From: Leptidea sinapis
Taxonomy: Eukaryota; Arthropoda; Insecta; Lepidoptera; Pieridae
Length of the DNA stretch: 64,000 nt
Direction: 5' to 3'
NCBI RefSeq assembly: GCF_905404315.1
Contig: NC_066304.1
Coordinates: forward strand, 5,208,001 to 5,272,000
This document shows, in pieces, positions 12,095-23,140 of the stretch. The position numbers and the translations under genes were made by a program. Each line of letters begins with the position of its first letter. The first letter of the stretch is position 1. The notes below the pieces were generated by a model. That model worked only from the letters and a program-made list of their open reading frames with translations, did no database searches and was not told where the DNA came from.

Positions 12095-12392
12095 CTTTTT
12101 TTAATGAGAATGAGGGACGAGACGAGCAGGACGTTCATCTGATGGTAATTGATACGCCCTACCCTTGACAATGCAGTGCCGCTCAGGATTCTTGAAAATC
12201 CCCAAAAATTCTGAGCGGCACTACAAGTCACCTTGACACATAAGATGTTAGTAATGTCCACTAATTTCACTAGCTACGGCGACCTTCAGACCAACACAGT
12301 AATTGTTTACACATTACTGCTTCACGGCAGTAGGTGACGTTGTGGTATGCATAATCTAGCCGGCTTCCTGTGCAAAGGAGCCACCCACTGGT
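12095..12392 (-). mobile_element. Rep-1 retroelement-like repeat
   Basis: Reverse orientation and probably near full length, from the reversed tail (tttttttaatgagaatgagg) to 'ggagccacccactggtt'. The strong hairpin CAGTGCCGCTCAGGATT / CTGAGCGGCACT lies near 12175-12225. Confidence 0.8.
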
Positions 12393-12870
12393 TTTATTTA
12401 TTTGGAGTGGATTTATTTATTAGCATCACCGACGTTATAATCACTTACTAATTACATGAAATAAAATCTAAATCTAAGTGTTATTACACTTACAGCTAAC
12501 AATCGCATTCAAATATTACATACCTACACGAATTTTAATTGTGCAAGATAAGAACTAATACTAAGATATACAATAATTACATTTTTTGTATCTATAAAGT
12601 GAAAATTGATCAAAACAAAACTTATTTTACTAACGGCAAAACTAAAATATTACACAAAATGCATAACTTTTACTGAACAGCAAATTATAGGTGTTTAATA
12701 ATAATAACGACTTGGCCGAGTAGTAAGTCGAATTAGTAATTAATAAATTTTCGTTTGTATCAGCCCAGTAATTTCATGGGTTACACATTACTACTTTACT
12801 CAAGAAACCTCCCAATTACAACCAAAACTAACTGAATGGTTACTCGGGTGACACTTTTGATTTGATATAA
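12393..12870. other. No recognised gene; weak repeat similarity
   Basis: A tttatttatttgg run near 12400 resembles reversed LINE tails. The rest shows nothing that I can name. Confidence 0.35.
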
Positions 12871-12874
12871 AAAC

Positions 12875-13410
12875 TAGGTGACCCGACAGACATTGTTCTA
12901 TACATTTTTTTTTTATATAAGATGGGGCAAACGGGCAAGAGGCTCACGGGGTGGGGAAGGTGAGGCAACCGACCATGGACATCTGCAACAAAAAGTGTCA
13001 ATGGAAGGCGTTGCCAGCCTGGCTAGTATGCTTTTTTCTTGAAGGTCCCTAAGTCGTATCTATTCGGGAAAACTTAATAAATAAAATACCTGCTATTTTT
13101 TTATGAATTTGTGTACAGTTATTTAAAAAATCAAGAATTATTTAGTAAAATATGCTCCCTGTTGTTATAATAAAATTGTTTCACAGCAGAACTGTCGAAC
13201 CGTGTGTCCAATAAATTCTCTCATAGAAGATATGTCCATACAAAACAAATATTGGAAATAAAAATAATAAAGGGTCCCAAATCGAAATAAAAACTATCCT
13301 ATCTCTCAAGTTGGACTAAACTGCACTCCATGAAGCACCCCATTAAAATCCGTTCATTAGTTTAGGAGATCACTGGAAACAAACATCAGGACACTAGATT
13401 TATATGTATT
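12875..13410 (-). mobile_element. Non-autonomous Helitron H2, interrupted
   Basis: Reverse orientation. The left end 'gtgacccgacagacattgtt' is the reversed 3' terminus of the family seen at 39990-40497 and 52793. The body ('atatgctccctgttgttata', 'ttcacagcagaactgtc', 'aagttggactaaactgcact') matches 40000-40490. Right after the terminal 30 bp it is split by other repeat DNA at about 12905-13070. No Rep/helicase coding is present. Confidence 0.7.
12905..13070 (-). mobile_element. Retroelement fragment inside Helitron H2
   Basis: A ten-base T run followed by 'atataagatggggcaaacgg' and 'ggcgttgccagcct' reads in reverse as an A-tailed element end. It interrupts the Helitron body, which is continuous in the copy at 39990-40497. 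Confidence 0.55.
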
Positions 13411-13779
13411 AAGATGTAAAACACTTCTCAACAACAGTTTGTTTAATTAATGTTGTGTTAATTAAGCACTTTGGTTTATTATATTCAGTAATTCCCGGTA
13501 TATTTAGCATCAAACTGCGATACAATTAAAGCATTGTTTGAAAGCGGTGATTACAAAGAACACATTCTTACAAAAGGCATTGACGTCATTGTCAGTCGAG
13601 TTTTCATTCAATTCATAAATTAGATTTCAGATAACTTACACCATACTATTGAAGACTTGTATTTTGCACGTCATAGGCCTAAATACACACAAACAATATA
13701 TTACTTCTCTTAAAACTACGCATATAATATTGAAGAATTTAGATTATAAATTGATAATATTTAGAATTGATTTCACATT
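13411..13779. other. No recognised feature
   Basis: I see no supported gene or repeat here. Confidence 0.4.
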
Positions 13780-14125
13780 TTTAACCGTCTTCAAAAAAGA
13801 GGAGGTTATCAATTCAATCGGTATTTTTTTTTATGTATGTACACCGCTTACTCTCCGATTTACGCAAATTCTTTTGTTCGTTGCGAAATAGATGCCATTT
13901 GGTCCCATAAAAAGTTTACATAGTTTGGCCCAGTAGTTTTCATTTTATGAGCAATTTTATGAAATTTTTTGTCTATCTGGATGACATAATTGTTTTCTGT
14001 GTACTGCTTTTTTTGAAGTTTTCATTCAGGTTGATTATATATTATTATTATCTGACACTAAAACGTAAAAAATAAAAATAAAACTACGTTTAAAAAAATC
14101 GACTTCAAAAACTGAAAAGTATCAA
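13780..14125 (+). mobile_element. Common lepidopteran dispersed repeat
   Basis: Starts near 'accgtcttcaaaaaagagga' and 'ggttatcaattcaatcgg' and ends with 'aatcgacttcaaaaactga'. This is recognisable as a dispersed element with a 'GACTTCAAAAA' motif at both ends, here in the same sense. Its class is not certain. Confidence 0.45.
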
Positions 14126-14431
14126 ATAACTAAAAATTTAATTTAATACACCTCTTATGCAAACCTTTACCTTTAATATTAATAAAATACTATTATTTGT
14201 ATGTGCTACGTAGCTTTGAAGTCGGTGCCAAGCCAAATGTAATAAAGGCACCTACACTCACCACACGTGACTTTGAGCGGGATAGCTTCGTCTAGAACGA
14301 AACAACAAAAGCGAACACCACAACCTAAATAATTACAGTAAGTAAGCTGTTTATAATATAAAGTTTTATTTTGTTTAGGGCTTGGCACTGGCTGAAAACC
14401 TATCAATAGGTAGCACATATGAATAATAGTA

Positions 14432-14549
14432 TAAAGGCCGGCAGCGCTCTTGTGATTCCTCTGGTGTTGCAAGAGAATGTGGGCGGCGGTGATCACTTAA
14501 CACCAGGTGACCCGTACACTCGTTTGTCCTCCTATTCCATAAAAAAAAA
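14432..14549 (+). mobile_element. LINE-B 3' end, left part of a rearranged nest
   Basis: Contains 'aaaggccggcagcgctc', 'gggcggcggtgatcactta', 'ccaggtgacccgtacactcg' and the A tail at 14541-14549. It is on the + strand, while the matching LINE-B coding part at 14772-15563 is on the minus strand. Directly after the A tail comes a reversed mariner piece. Confidence 0.8.
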
Positions 14550-14656
14550 CATATTTTTTCCTTGACTTCTTCCTTTCTTTACCTTAGTTGGCCGATCCTC
14601 GGCTTCATTAAAAATGCTAACCGCAGCCTATCATAGCTTTGTGTTATGATGGCACA
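14550..14656 (-). mobile_element. Mariner 5' half, internally deleted
   Basis: Matches 59060-59122 ('tccttgactacttcctttct', 'ccttagttggccgatcctcg') and then jumps at about 14600 to sequence matching 59560-59600 ('gcttcattaa', 'catagctttgt'). It is the front half of the mariner family whose back half lies at 15566-16106 in the opposite orientation. Confidence 0.8.
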
Positions 14657-14689
14657 AAAATAACGAAAATAAAATTATGAGTTGAAATG

Positions 14690-14771
14690 GAATTGGAAAC
14701 AATCATCAGCTGTCTACTGCTGGACAAAGGCCTCTCCCAAAGATCTACGCGACCATCGGTCCTGCGAGCTG
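14690..14771 (-). mobile_element. LINE-D (RTE-like) 3' fragment
   Basis: The minus strand reads 'gggagaggcctttgtccagc' then 'agtagacagctgatgat', the typical end of RTE-type lepidopteran LINEs. Better copies are at 42245-42770 (minus) and 53285-53585 (plus). It abuts LINE-B coding at about 14772. Confidence 0.65.
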
Positions 14772-15563
14772 CTCTGCGTTGCACGTGGTCAAATGGATCG
14801 AGCTGATACTGGGGTACGCCAGACCAGAGATGACAGAAATACTCCATGTGTGGCCGGACCTGCGCTTTGTAGAGAGAGAGAATGTGGGCCGGTTTGAAGT
14901 ATTGCCGTGCTCTATTGATGACGCCCAGCTTCTTCGAAGCCGATTTGGCTTTGCCCTCCAGATGGCCACGAAATTGGCAATCGCTCGAGATTTCGAGACC
15001 CAGTATTCCGATACTAGGCGAGGCTTTAACGGAAGTGTTGTCGAAGAGCGGTGATACGACAAATGGGGTTTTTTTTGTGGTAAACGCGCAACTTGAGTCT
15101 TCTGGGGGTTAAATTGGACAAGGTTCAATTTATCCCATTCCGCGACCTTCTCGAGAGAGGACTCGATAGAAGACACAAGTTTCTCCTGGCACTGGTCGAC
15201 GATTTCCCGAGAGAGACCTGCATGGCCCGTGTATACGGCATCACCAGTGCTGTCGTCTGCATAGCAATGTATGTTGGGGTTGTCCAACATGTCATTGATA
15301 TGCAGAAGAAACAGCGTAGGAGATAGCACACAGCCTTGGGGCACTCCAGCATTTACGGGCTTCGGGTTCGAGCAATATCCGACAACGACCTGTATGCTGC
15401 ACCCAGTGAGGAAGCTAGATGTCCACTTGCACAAGCTCTCGGGAAGCCCAAATGATGGAAGTTTTGAGAGGAGCACCTTGTGCCATACACGATCAAAGGC
15501 TTTCGCTATATCCAGGCTAACTGCTAGAGCCTTCCGCCCTCCTTTCAATAGCCGCCGCCCATC
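14772..15563 (-). pseudogene. LINE-B reverse transcriptase (partial)
   Basis: A jockey-type RT domain read on the minus strand. Visible motifs in order are SLDIAKAFDRVWH (first catalytic Asp), NAGVPQGCVLSPTLFLLHI, and CYADDSTGD (the YADD box), followed by the EWDKLNLVQFNPQKTQ thumb region. A further minus-strand frame at 14644-14847 adds the MEYFCHLWSGVPQYQLDPFD segment after a frameshift. The N-terminal endonuclease and the fingers are missing. The 5' break coincides with mariner sequence at 15566. The palm is unusually well preserved for this window, but the copy cannot be active. Confidence 0.85.
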
Positions 15564-15565
15564 TA

Positions 15566-16106
15566 AAAAAGATGATTGCCTCATTCTTTGGTCGGAAAGG
15601 TCACTTCATGACAGTTGTGCTAGAAGATGGACGGACAATTACTGCAGACTGGTATGTCAATCGCTGTTTGCCTGTTGTCTTGGAAAAAATTCGACAGCAG
15701 CGCCCTTAAAGCAGGATCCTCCTTCACCACGACAATGCTTCGGCGCACTCCGCAAAACGGACTGTTGAATATTTGACTTTGGCAGGTGTCGATTAAATAA
15801 GTCATCCACCATACAGTCCTGACCTGGCGCCCTGCGACTTTTATTTATTTCCAAGAACTAAAGTAAAATTCGAGGTAGTTGCTTTACGAGCCCTGAAGAT
15901 GCGGTGTAAGCGTACGAAAATGCCATAGAAGAGGAAGAGGAGGAGATGCCTAAGGAAGAATGGGCCCACTGCTTTTCTCAGTGGTTCCATCGAATGCGAC
16001 GATGTGTATAGAGGAACGGAGATTAATTCGAAATACAATAAAAGTATTGGCAACTTTCTACATTAAGCCGTTTTTCATTTAATAAACATTTTCAGTGTTA
16101 CCTAGG
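15566..16106 (+). pseudogene. Mariner transposase, 3' half
   Basis: Runs from 'aaaaaagatgattgcctc' to the 3' terminal repeat 'cattttcagtgttaccta' followed by TA. Readable pieces in shifting frames are SFFGRKGHF, HHDNASAH-like (gacaatgcttcggcgca), PDLAPCDF and KEEWAHCFSQWFHRMRRC. Stops and frame changes break it. The same family is at 20340-20901 and 57841-59788. Confidence 0.85.
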
Positions 16107-16309
16107 TATAAGAGAGTTTACACTTACTCATCACAATATCACTGGAGCCATAAGGCGTAGAGAAACTTGAAATTTGTTAGAATTTGAAAATTGCTATTAT
16201 TCCTTTCGTCGAGTACGGATTTTACAAAATGGGTGCCTTAATACATAATAATATTATATGGATCATTGATAAATACGTTTTTGTTTTATTTCTTTCATTG
16301 GTTTAGATT

Positions 16310-16525
16310 TTAAATTTATAAGAGTTTTTGAAGTTATAGTTCTTCTAAGGCGCGTTATGAAAAAATGATGAGAGTGAAATTTTAAAATCACTGTAAAAGT
16401 AACAGGGTGAAGTTGGTTATTAAAATTTTCTGAGGTTTGCGACATTCGTTATTTTTTTTTTGGTTCTTCGTCCATTATTAGGTTAGGCAAGGGGTTCAAG
16501 CCCGTACAGCCGTATTCGTTATTTA
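16310..16525 (-). mobile_element. LINE-E 3' fragment
   Basis: Matches 31285-31445 with 'atgatgagagtgaaatttta', 'tttgcgac' and 'tcgtccattattagg' followed by 'gggttcaagcccgtacagcc'. Only the noncoding end is present. Confidence 0.7.
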
Positions 16526-16654
16526 ATAATTAATTGTCAAAGCCATCGTTGCAAGACTTTTACAATATTGTTTATTATGACTTTCTAGTCATGTCAGTCT
16601 TTTTCCTCTTAATAGTGATTTTCATTATTGTAACACTAGAAATAAGGGATCGTT

Positions 16655-17015
16655 TGTTACTAATTCTAGTAGGCTTCATAAGATACATAATAGGTTTAAG
16701 GGTAAATGTATACACTTCTATAATAAAGTCCCAGCCACTGTTCAGGCATTATCTATAAATATATTTAAATGTTTTATAAAAAAATGGCTCTGTCGTGAAT
16801 CCTATTACTCCGCTGATGAATATCTAAATGATCGGACAGCCTGGGACTAGATTGTGATTATTTTAAAGCGATAAAAATGACTGTACAATATTTTATATTT
16901 TTATTGAAAACAGCGCAAAAAAAAATGCTGAGAGAGTATCTTGCGCCGCTTCTTCTCTCTCAGAGCGCCATTTGTTTCCGAAGCGGTAGTAGTATCTACT
17001 AGTATTAGAAATGAA
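16655..17015 (+). mobile_element. LINE-F 3' end
   Basis: Close to 62680-63035: 'ctagtaggcttcataagata', 'aagggtaaatgtatacactt', 'tcggacagcctgggactaga' and 'ttgcgccgcttcttctct'. The other copy shows that it encodes the last residues of a LINE ORF2 (…CFIKKWLCR…). Here the frame is broken. Confidence 0.8.
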
Positions 17016-17388
17016 TATTTTCTTTAGAACTCCTTCCGTTAATTTAAAATAATATAAAATAAAATCGGTATTTTATTCAACTTAAGCAATGTCATGCGAT
17101 TTTGAATGCTGTACACTGGAATTCATTATCTATATAATACAGAATATATTTTTAATTCCCATGTTTATCTTCTTAGCACATAAAGTTGAACAATTTTCCT
17201 GTCCATTGTACTCTGGCCATTAACATCAACTCGAGTCTGGATACGTGCGTAAGGTCACGGCCGATCCTGTTATTATTTATTATAAATTTAAATGCAAACA
17301 GGGAGTGTGTGCTGGCCATAACTAGAATTTGTCACGTATATAAAGCTCCTGAAGAATGCAATGAGGTGCTATTAAAAGTTTATCGGCC
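17016..17388. other. No recognised feature
   Basis: I see no supported gene or repeat here. Confidence 0.4.
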
Positions 17389-17631
17389 TTACAAATAAAC
17401 TTGGTATAAATAACTGAGAATAAACCAAGAATATCCCAAATGTTGACTATATGACGACACTGTGAATACAATGATAATTCTGAGGTTTTCCGAATGTCAA
17501 GCAGCCTTGCAAATATACGCGGAAAATTTTATACGACCAAATAAAATTAATAAGAAAAATTTCTACTTGTAAACATTTTGCATATTCTTGGTTTATTCTA
17601 AGGTATAACTTTAAACCAAGTTTATTTGTAA
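17389..17631. mobile_element. MITE-2, copy 1 (long terminal inverted repeats)
   Basis: The left end TTACAAATAAACTTGG and the right end CCAAGTTTATTTGTAA are exact reverse complements. The similarity continues inward for about 50 bp through 'gaataaaccaagaatat'. The flanks allow a TTA/TAA duplication, as in PIF/Harbinger-type MITEs. It has no coding capacity. A second, opposite copy lies at 52130-52364. Confidence 0.8.
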
Positions 17632-18486
17632 TGAAGTATATCTATTTATTATAATCGTTTCTTGAGATGCAAACTTTGGGCCTTCTTTCAGGGGTATGAA
17701 AATCACTATTAAGAGCTTTGTCTCGCCAAACTCTGTAACGAAAATGAAAGTGAAATACAGAGAACGATATCAAAAGGATTGCAAAGACAAGGAATACTTA
17801 TGTAGTTGCACGGAGTTATCAATAAATGATGCTTATCTGTGACACGACAGGTCAGCCTCAATGTCTGCTGTGATCGATTTATTATGCAGTGGATGTGATT
17901 CTTGGAACTGTTATACTTCATCAATAAACAACAGTACTGGGTAAAACGGTTTGTAGGGACGATTTGAAACTCTTAAACCAAATATAACTAGTTTTTTCTT
18001 GTTAGGACCTGACTATATTTAAATTGATTTTGTTCCAGTAGCTGATATTTTTTATAACTTCATAGGTCATTTGTGTTGATACTTAAGCAATAAACAGAAA
18101 AATGTTCGTGATCCCTATTAGCTTCCAACAACTTTTCCAAATTACATATTATGCATACACATTTTAAAATATTAACTGAAAAGCATATATTTTTGGTGTG
18201 AGTATAGCTAGGGTAGGGTAAGTCAAGATAGGCTAGGGTAGGGTAAGTAAAAATTGAGATAGTAACAACCCTAGCAGAATTCCTAGTGTCTCTTAACATA
18301 CCACTCTACGGCAATTGTAAGTGCAACTATCTTTCGACATCCTTTGATTACTGAATATTATATTGCGAGCCTTTTATTCTCATTTAAGAGGATGACAAAC
18401 AAGCAAACGGGTAAGTAATTGCTAAGTGATCACTGTAATACTCTTTTGCAATACCGAAGAATTACACACACGTAAGCTGTTTTTTA
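17632..18486. other. No recognised feature
   Basis: Contains a small direct duplication 'aggctagggtagggtaagt' style near 18210-18250. Otherwise nothing is identifiable. Confidence 0.4.
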
Positions 18487-18627
18487 ACCCCCTTATTCAT
18501 AATGGTCCGCTAACTTTAGGCAGCCGCTAAAGACTGTTTTTTCTCATTCTGACTTAGGTCAATAGAAGAAGACAGAGTAAGAATTAGCAATGCTTTAAGT
18601 TAGCAGACTATTATGAATAAGGGAGAA
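18487..18627 (+). mobile_element. MITE-1, copy 1
   Basis: An element of about 140 bp that starts ACCCCCTTATTCATAATGG after TA and ends 'ttatgaataaggg'. The inner part 'ctcattctgacttaggtcaa' is shared with copies at 30513 and 40305. The right end is slightly decayed. Confidence 0.85.
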
Positions 18628-18802
18628 AGTGTTTGAAAAAAGTACTGTAGATGCACAAATGGTAATGATATTTTATTTTGTCTCATGTGGTGTGATGGCA
18701 GAATTGGGCGGCAAGCATTAGTTCAAACAGCTCCTCGGAACACTTACCAAATAACACCTCGCAACGCCGAAATCATAGATCGTAAAAATCATAGATACAG
18801 TA

Positions 18803-19122
18803 TTTAATATATAAAATTCTCGTGTCATGGCGTTGAACTTTGAACTCCTCCGAAACGGCTTGACCGATTCTCATGAAAATTTGAGTGCATATTGGGTAGG
18901 TCTGAGAATCGGACAACATCTATTTTTCATCCCCCTAAATGTTAAGGGTGGTCCACACGATTTTTGTTTTTTATTTTTTTTTACATTTTTTTTAAATTTG
19001 TTTGATTATGAGTCAGCATTAAAAATACATTCAACTTCAAATTTTCACCTATCTACAATCAATAGTTACTTTTGTATCGCGATTTTAATATCGGCAATAC
19101 AAAGTTTGCTGGGTCAGCTAGT
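18803..19122 (+). mobile_element. Non-autonomous Helitron H1
   Basis: Begins near 'aatatataaaattctcgtgt' and ends 'tgctgggtcagctagt' (CTAGT at 19118-19122), a typical lepidopteran Helitron terminus. The 'ggcttgaccgattctcatga' block also occurs at 24188-24512 and 39180-39435. An open frame inside it is a by-product of the conserved DNA. Confidence 0.85.
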
Positions 19123-19182
19123 AATTATATAATAATGTCATATAGTCTTCCCATACATTAGTATAATAATATCTACCACTTT

Positions 19183-19542
19183 GACACGGACGAGTAAAAT
19201 AAGAAGGACTCCGTGTCACCTTACATAGCAGCAAGCACCAAAAGAAGCCGGTAAACGTGTAAATACATAGCCCCACGCACACACTTACACTAATTCAAGC
19301 CAATCGGCCGCCATTATGAGATTTGCCATCGTCTGTGACAGATCAGTTTGCGTCCCAATAAAATATTTTAAAATGCCGTCGTGCATTGTGAAAAAGTGTA
19401 AAAACGATACTATAAAAGTATTTGTGGCCATATATGCGAAAAAATTGTGTAACTAGTATCCCATAACCGCCTCACACTGGCATAAAGGTGCTTCACTTGC
19501 TAATATCACGGCGCGGAGTCCATCTTTTTTTACTCCGTGACC
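19183..19542 (+). mobile_element. DNA transposon remnant with THAP start
   Basis: The ends are imperfect inverted repeats: left 'gtaaaataagaaggactccg', and the reversed right end 'gtaaaaaaagatggactccg'. Inside, 19373-19456 encodes 27 residues starting MPSCIVKKCKND. This is the first part of a THAP zinc finger (Cys-X4-Cys after Met-Pro), and it then runs into a stop. THAP domains are found in P-element-like and other transposases, so this is probably a deleted element that keeps only its first exon. Confidence 0.6.
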
Positions 19543-20339
19543 TTTGATAAAAGTTATATTCAGCTTGCCATAAACCAAATTTTGTTAAGTCTAACCGAAA
19601 GTCTTACTCTTGCAATTGCAGTTTATCTTATATTTATTTATCGATATCTTTAAACACCATTTTTTCAACTATGCTTTGTCCGATTACAATCTAAACGTTT
19701 GGTGTTTAGCTATCATAATGCCCACTATAATGGGTACTACACGCATACTAATGTGTAGGCGTATGGACTCGCAAATTTGACTTTTTATGAACAGTTACCA
19801 TACGTCCAGCGATGCTATCTCAAAGATACCGATAGCATCAATACTAGGTAGGGGACCGTAGGGCATATTCAACAGTTTCGAATATGGTGATTTTTTTAAT
19901 GACCTCATAAAATTACAATATTATTAAAGTCATAGTACATACAAAAAAACTATTTTCTCATTATAAAACGTTAATGCTTATAAGCTATTATCATTTTTAG
20001 AGCAAAGATGCAATAACAGAAACTCAAGCTTTCATTAAAAGTAAGAAAATATTCAGTAGTAATAATTATTGGGAAAACAGGCTACAAAATATAAAATAAA
20101 AAAAAAATAGAGAAAAATAAATGCCATCTTTTGAAGTTAGACTTTCAAATATTTCTATTTAACAAGAACATTCCTAGACTCCAATACCTTATACCCATAA
20201 GGTCTTGAAGTATCCACTCTATATAAAATATATTAAAAAGTATTTATTTTAATATGATTTATGTTAACATTAAACTTTTATTTACATCGAATTTTATTCC
20301 AATTTTTTTGATTAATTTATTCTCAATTCTAGCATATTA
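19543..20339. other. No recognised gene
   Basis: Contains a perfect 9-bp hairpin, GATGCTATC at 19811-19819 and GATAGCATC at 19831-19839. Otherwise nothing is identifiable. Confidence 0.4.
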
Positions 20340-20901
20340 CCTGGGTAGCACTGAAAATGTTTTGAAAATGAAAAACGGCTTAATGTAGAAAGTTGCCAAT
20401 ACTTTTATTGTTTTTCGATGTTACTCCGTTCCTCTCTCACATCGTCGCATTCGATGGAACCACTGAGAAAAGCAGTGGGCCCATTCTTTCTTAGGGGTCT
20501 CTTCTATGGTATTTTCGTACGCTTCCACCGCATCTTCAGGGCTCGTAACGCAAATATTTCGTATTTTATCTTTAGTTCTTGGGAATAAATAAAAGTCTCA
20601 GGGCACCAGGTTAGAACTGTCGGGCGGATGACTCATTATCAGCATATCATAGCTTTGTTGTTGAGTAAGCCCACAACGAAAGTCATAATAAATCATTGAC
20701 TGCAAAATTTTCTCGCGTTAGGTTCATTTTCACGTGTAACAACAGTTTTAGATTTGCCACCAATTCACAAAAACAAATGACAAATGAATGCAGTATACTA
20801 CATCAGGTTACCAAAGAGTTCTTAAACTGAAATTCAAAAAAAAGTTTTCATTAGCAATATTTCTAACCGGCCAGTTCGAAACATTTTCAGTGTTACCCAC
20901 G
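20340..20901 (-). mobile_element. Mariner, internally deleted, both ends present
   Basis: 562 bp flanked by TA on both sides, with ends CCTGGGTAGCACTG and (reversed) CGTGGGTAACACTG. The left two thirds correspond to the transposase C-terminus, with the reversed 'PKEEWAHCFSQW'-type segment at about 20450. It then jumps at about 20640 to the N-terminal region near 'catagctttgttgtt'. It is a non-autonomous deletion derivative. Confidence 0.9.
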
Positions 20902-21229
20902 TATTTATAATAAGTGCAATGTTCATTTTACAAATTATAATATTGCGTTACGCGGGTGGTCTGTTACGATCTACCCCTCCATCCCCTTGAGTACAGGTAT
21001 CGTGTCTAAAATACCTTATTGATAATTATGATGACTTGATAAACATCAAACAAACCGTCCAACTGAAAGAATAGAGTCAGTGTTTGTGTGCAAAATACAC
21101 CTAATGAGTTGATATGATTAGAAAATTGGTCCGAAGCTAAAGCGGCACATTTTTGTATTTTTACAAAAATGGGAATTCATTAAAATTCTGTAATAAAATA
21201 ATAAAAAGATCGCCGTCTATCGTCTACTA
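20902..21229. other. No recognised feature
   Basis: I see no supported gene or repeat here. Confidence 0.4.
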
Positions 21230-21665
21230 CGGTTGAAACTTTTATGCTGACTATAATATTTTATAGTTCTATAAATAGTCAGAAATCGCAAAATATTACC
21301 TAATTTTAATTTTAAAATTACAATAAAAATATTGTAATTTAACCTACTGTTAATGAAAGTTTTATGTTAACTTTATTTCTTGGTTGTATAAATAGTCTTA
21401 AATTACAACATTTCACAAAAAATTAAGTAATTGTTTGTGCCTAATAATTATCATTCTTAACGTTAGTTAACCCTAATGTGATTAAAAATTTTAAGCTTAC
21501 CACAGTTCTTCGTTTTATTGTATTCTATCTTAAATAGTCCGAAAGTACAATGTACGAAAAACAACATATAAATTTAATAAAATATTTTTTATTGTAATAA
21601 TCATTTTAGTATAAGTACCATATTCCTTTGTTCTATAAATAGTTCGACATTAGGTGTCCCCAATT
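21230..21665. repeat. Degenerate tandem repeat, about 120-bp unit
   Basis: The core '(a)taaatagtc(n)gaaa' recurs at 21271, 21388, 21530 and 21635 (spacings 117, 142 and 105 bp). Each copy is preceded about 40 bp upstream by a 'tttatg(c/t)t(g/a)ac'-like element. Conservation is low, so the array is old or partly coincidental. Confidence 0.5.
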
Positions 21666-22367
21666 ATTTATATACTCAATGGTAAACTTATTTATAATAT
21701 TTTTAACAATACTCATTATACAAAATGTATTTAATTGATTTGCTTTAGAAGTTTTCAATATATGAAATGTAAATTGTTCCACAACCTAGGGATATATGGA
21801 TATTATGTGTTTATTTCATTTTATGATAAATATTGACTGGAATGAGTTAATTAGTGACATTCTAATAGACCACGATAATTTTTGGGATGGGATGAAAACC
21901 ATTCGAAAAGAAAGAATATAACAAAAATGAAATGATTTTTATTTTTATCTTTACCAAACAAAATTTTTTGTCACGAAATATGGCGAAAAGTAACCATTTT
22001 TCATATTCCAAAATACACTGTGATATTTTGAAAATTTTATTTTTTCTCTTTTCTTTGACTAAAATATTAAAAAATAACCCTTATTTTAATCAACAATTCT
22101 CACGTCAAATATCAGATTCCAATAAATAGTGGGGTATTTGTTCATTGTAATTTCTACTATTTGATGGTGTAAATAAAAATATACATTACTGTGGTAAGTG
22201 TTCGGAAAATTTTATTACCTGCAATGTTTTTCCATAGGACTTGTAGTTTCGCCGGAAATCGAGATAAACCGTTTTTTTACCCTTACCCCCAACTTCCACT
22301 TCCCAACCTCAGATCACGCGTTATTTATTTTTCCTTTCTTTTTTGTTATGACTCCTATGACCCCTAT
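21666..22367. other. No recognised feature
   Basis: Strongly AT-rich, with two short open frames (65 and 62 aa) of biased low-complexity composition and no motif. Confidence 0.4.
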
Positions 22368-22600
22368 CCTATAGCCTAGTGGTTAGTGACCCCGCCTACT
22401 GAGCTAGAGGTCCCAGGTTCGAATCCCGGTAGGTGCACACATTTATATGATGAATATGAATGTTTGTTTCCGAGTCATGGATGTTTAAATGTATTTATGT
22501 ATATTTAAGTATGTATATTGTATTAAATATATCGTTGTCTTGTACCCATAGTACTGGCTATGCCTAGTTTGGGGCAGGATAGTGTCAATATTTTTATTAC
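22368..22600 (+). mobile_element. SINE S2 (tRNA-derived), copy 1
   Basis: The head 'tagcctagtggttagtgacc' (A box) and 'aggttcgaatcccggtagg' (B box) form a tRNA-like part. The tRNA-unrelated body follows: 'tgtttccgagtcatggatg', 'gtatattgtattaaatatat', 'ttggggcaggat' and 'gtgtcaatatt'. Pol III promoter boxes are intact, but this copy differs from the S2 pair at 27-28 kb by many substitutions. Confidence 0.85.
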
Positions 22601-22879
22601 ATTCAAATTAAAATTCGATCCAAAAAATACTGTTTTTTTTATATATTCTCTTTCTTTTCCAATAGGTTTTATCGTACTTTGTTTTTTTCACTTTTTATCA
22701 TTTTCAAAAGCATCAAAATATCATTGACATTTAAAACATTCTTTTAATTACTTTTATTTATTTAGAGCAACGGTAACAACACCATCACCTCAAACCAAAA
22801 TAAAATTAATAAAATATTCAAAATAAGAAGATTATTTTAAATTATTTTTCAATATACTCGATTACACACTTCAATGTGG

Positions 22880-23140
22880 TTATACATACATACATACAAT
22901 CACGCCTCTTTCCCGTAGGGGTAGGCAGAGACCACTTCTTTCCACTTGCTACGATCCTTACATACTTGTTTCGCTTCGTCCACTTTCATTATTCCTTTCA
23001 CACATGCTCTCCGGTTTAGGGTAATCTTGACCTGGCCTTTTTTCAAGACGTCCCAGATTTGATCACAAATACACACTTCAAAAATAAGTTTTAAAACATT
23101 TTTTGCAAATTTTTCAAATTCAGAACTTACCAATTTCTAG
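22880..23140 (-). mobile_element. LINE 3' fragment (copy 2 of 2)
   Basis: On the minus strand an open frame ends in KVDEAKQVCKDRSKWKEVVS, like the C-terminal end of some insect LINE polyproteins, and then a 'gtatgtatgtataacc' tail. It is similar to 2876-3110. It lies about 190 bp upstream of the gene 1 TATA box. Confidence 0.6.

Noticed and set aside
18827..19132. 101-aa open frame, repeated at 24182-24481 (minus) and 39125-39562
   Set aside because: It lies in non-autonomous Helitrons; frame similarity follows from DNA similarity and the frames end at different places.
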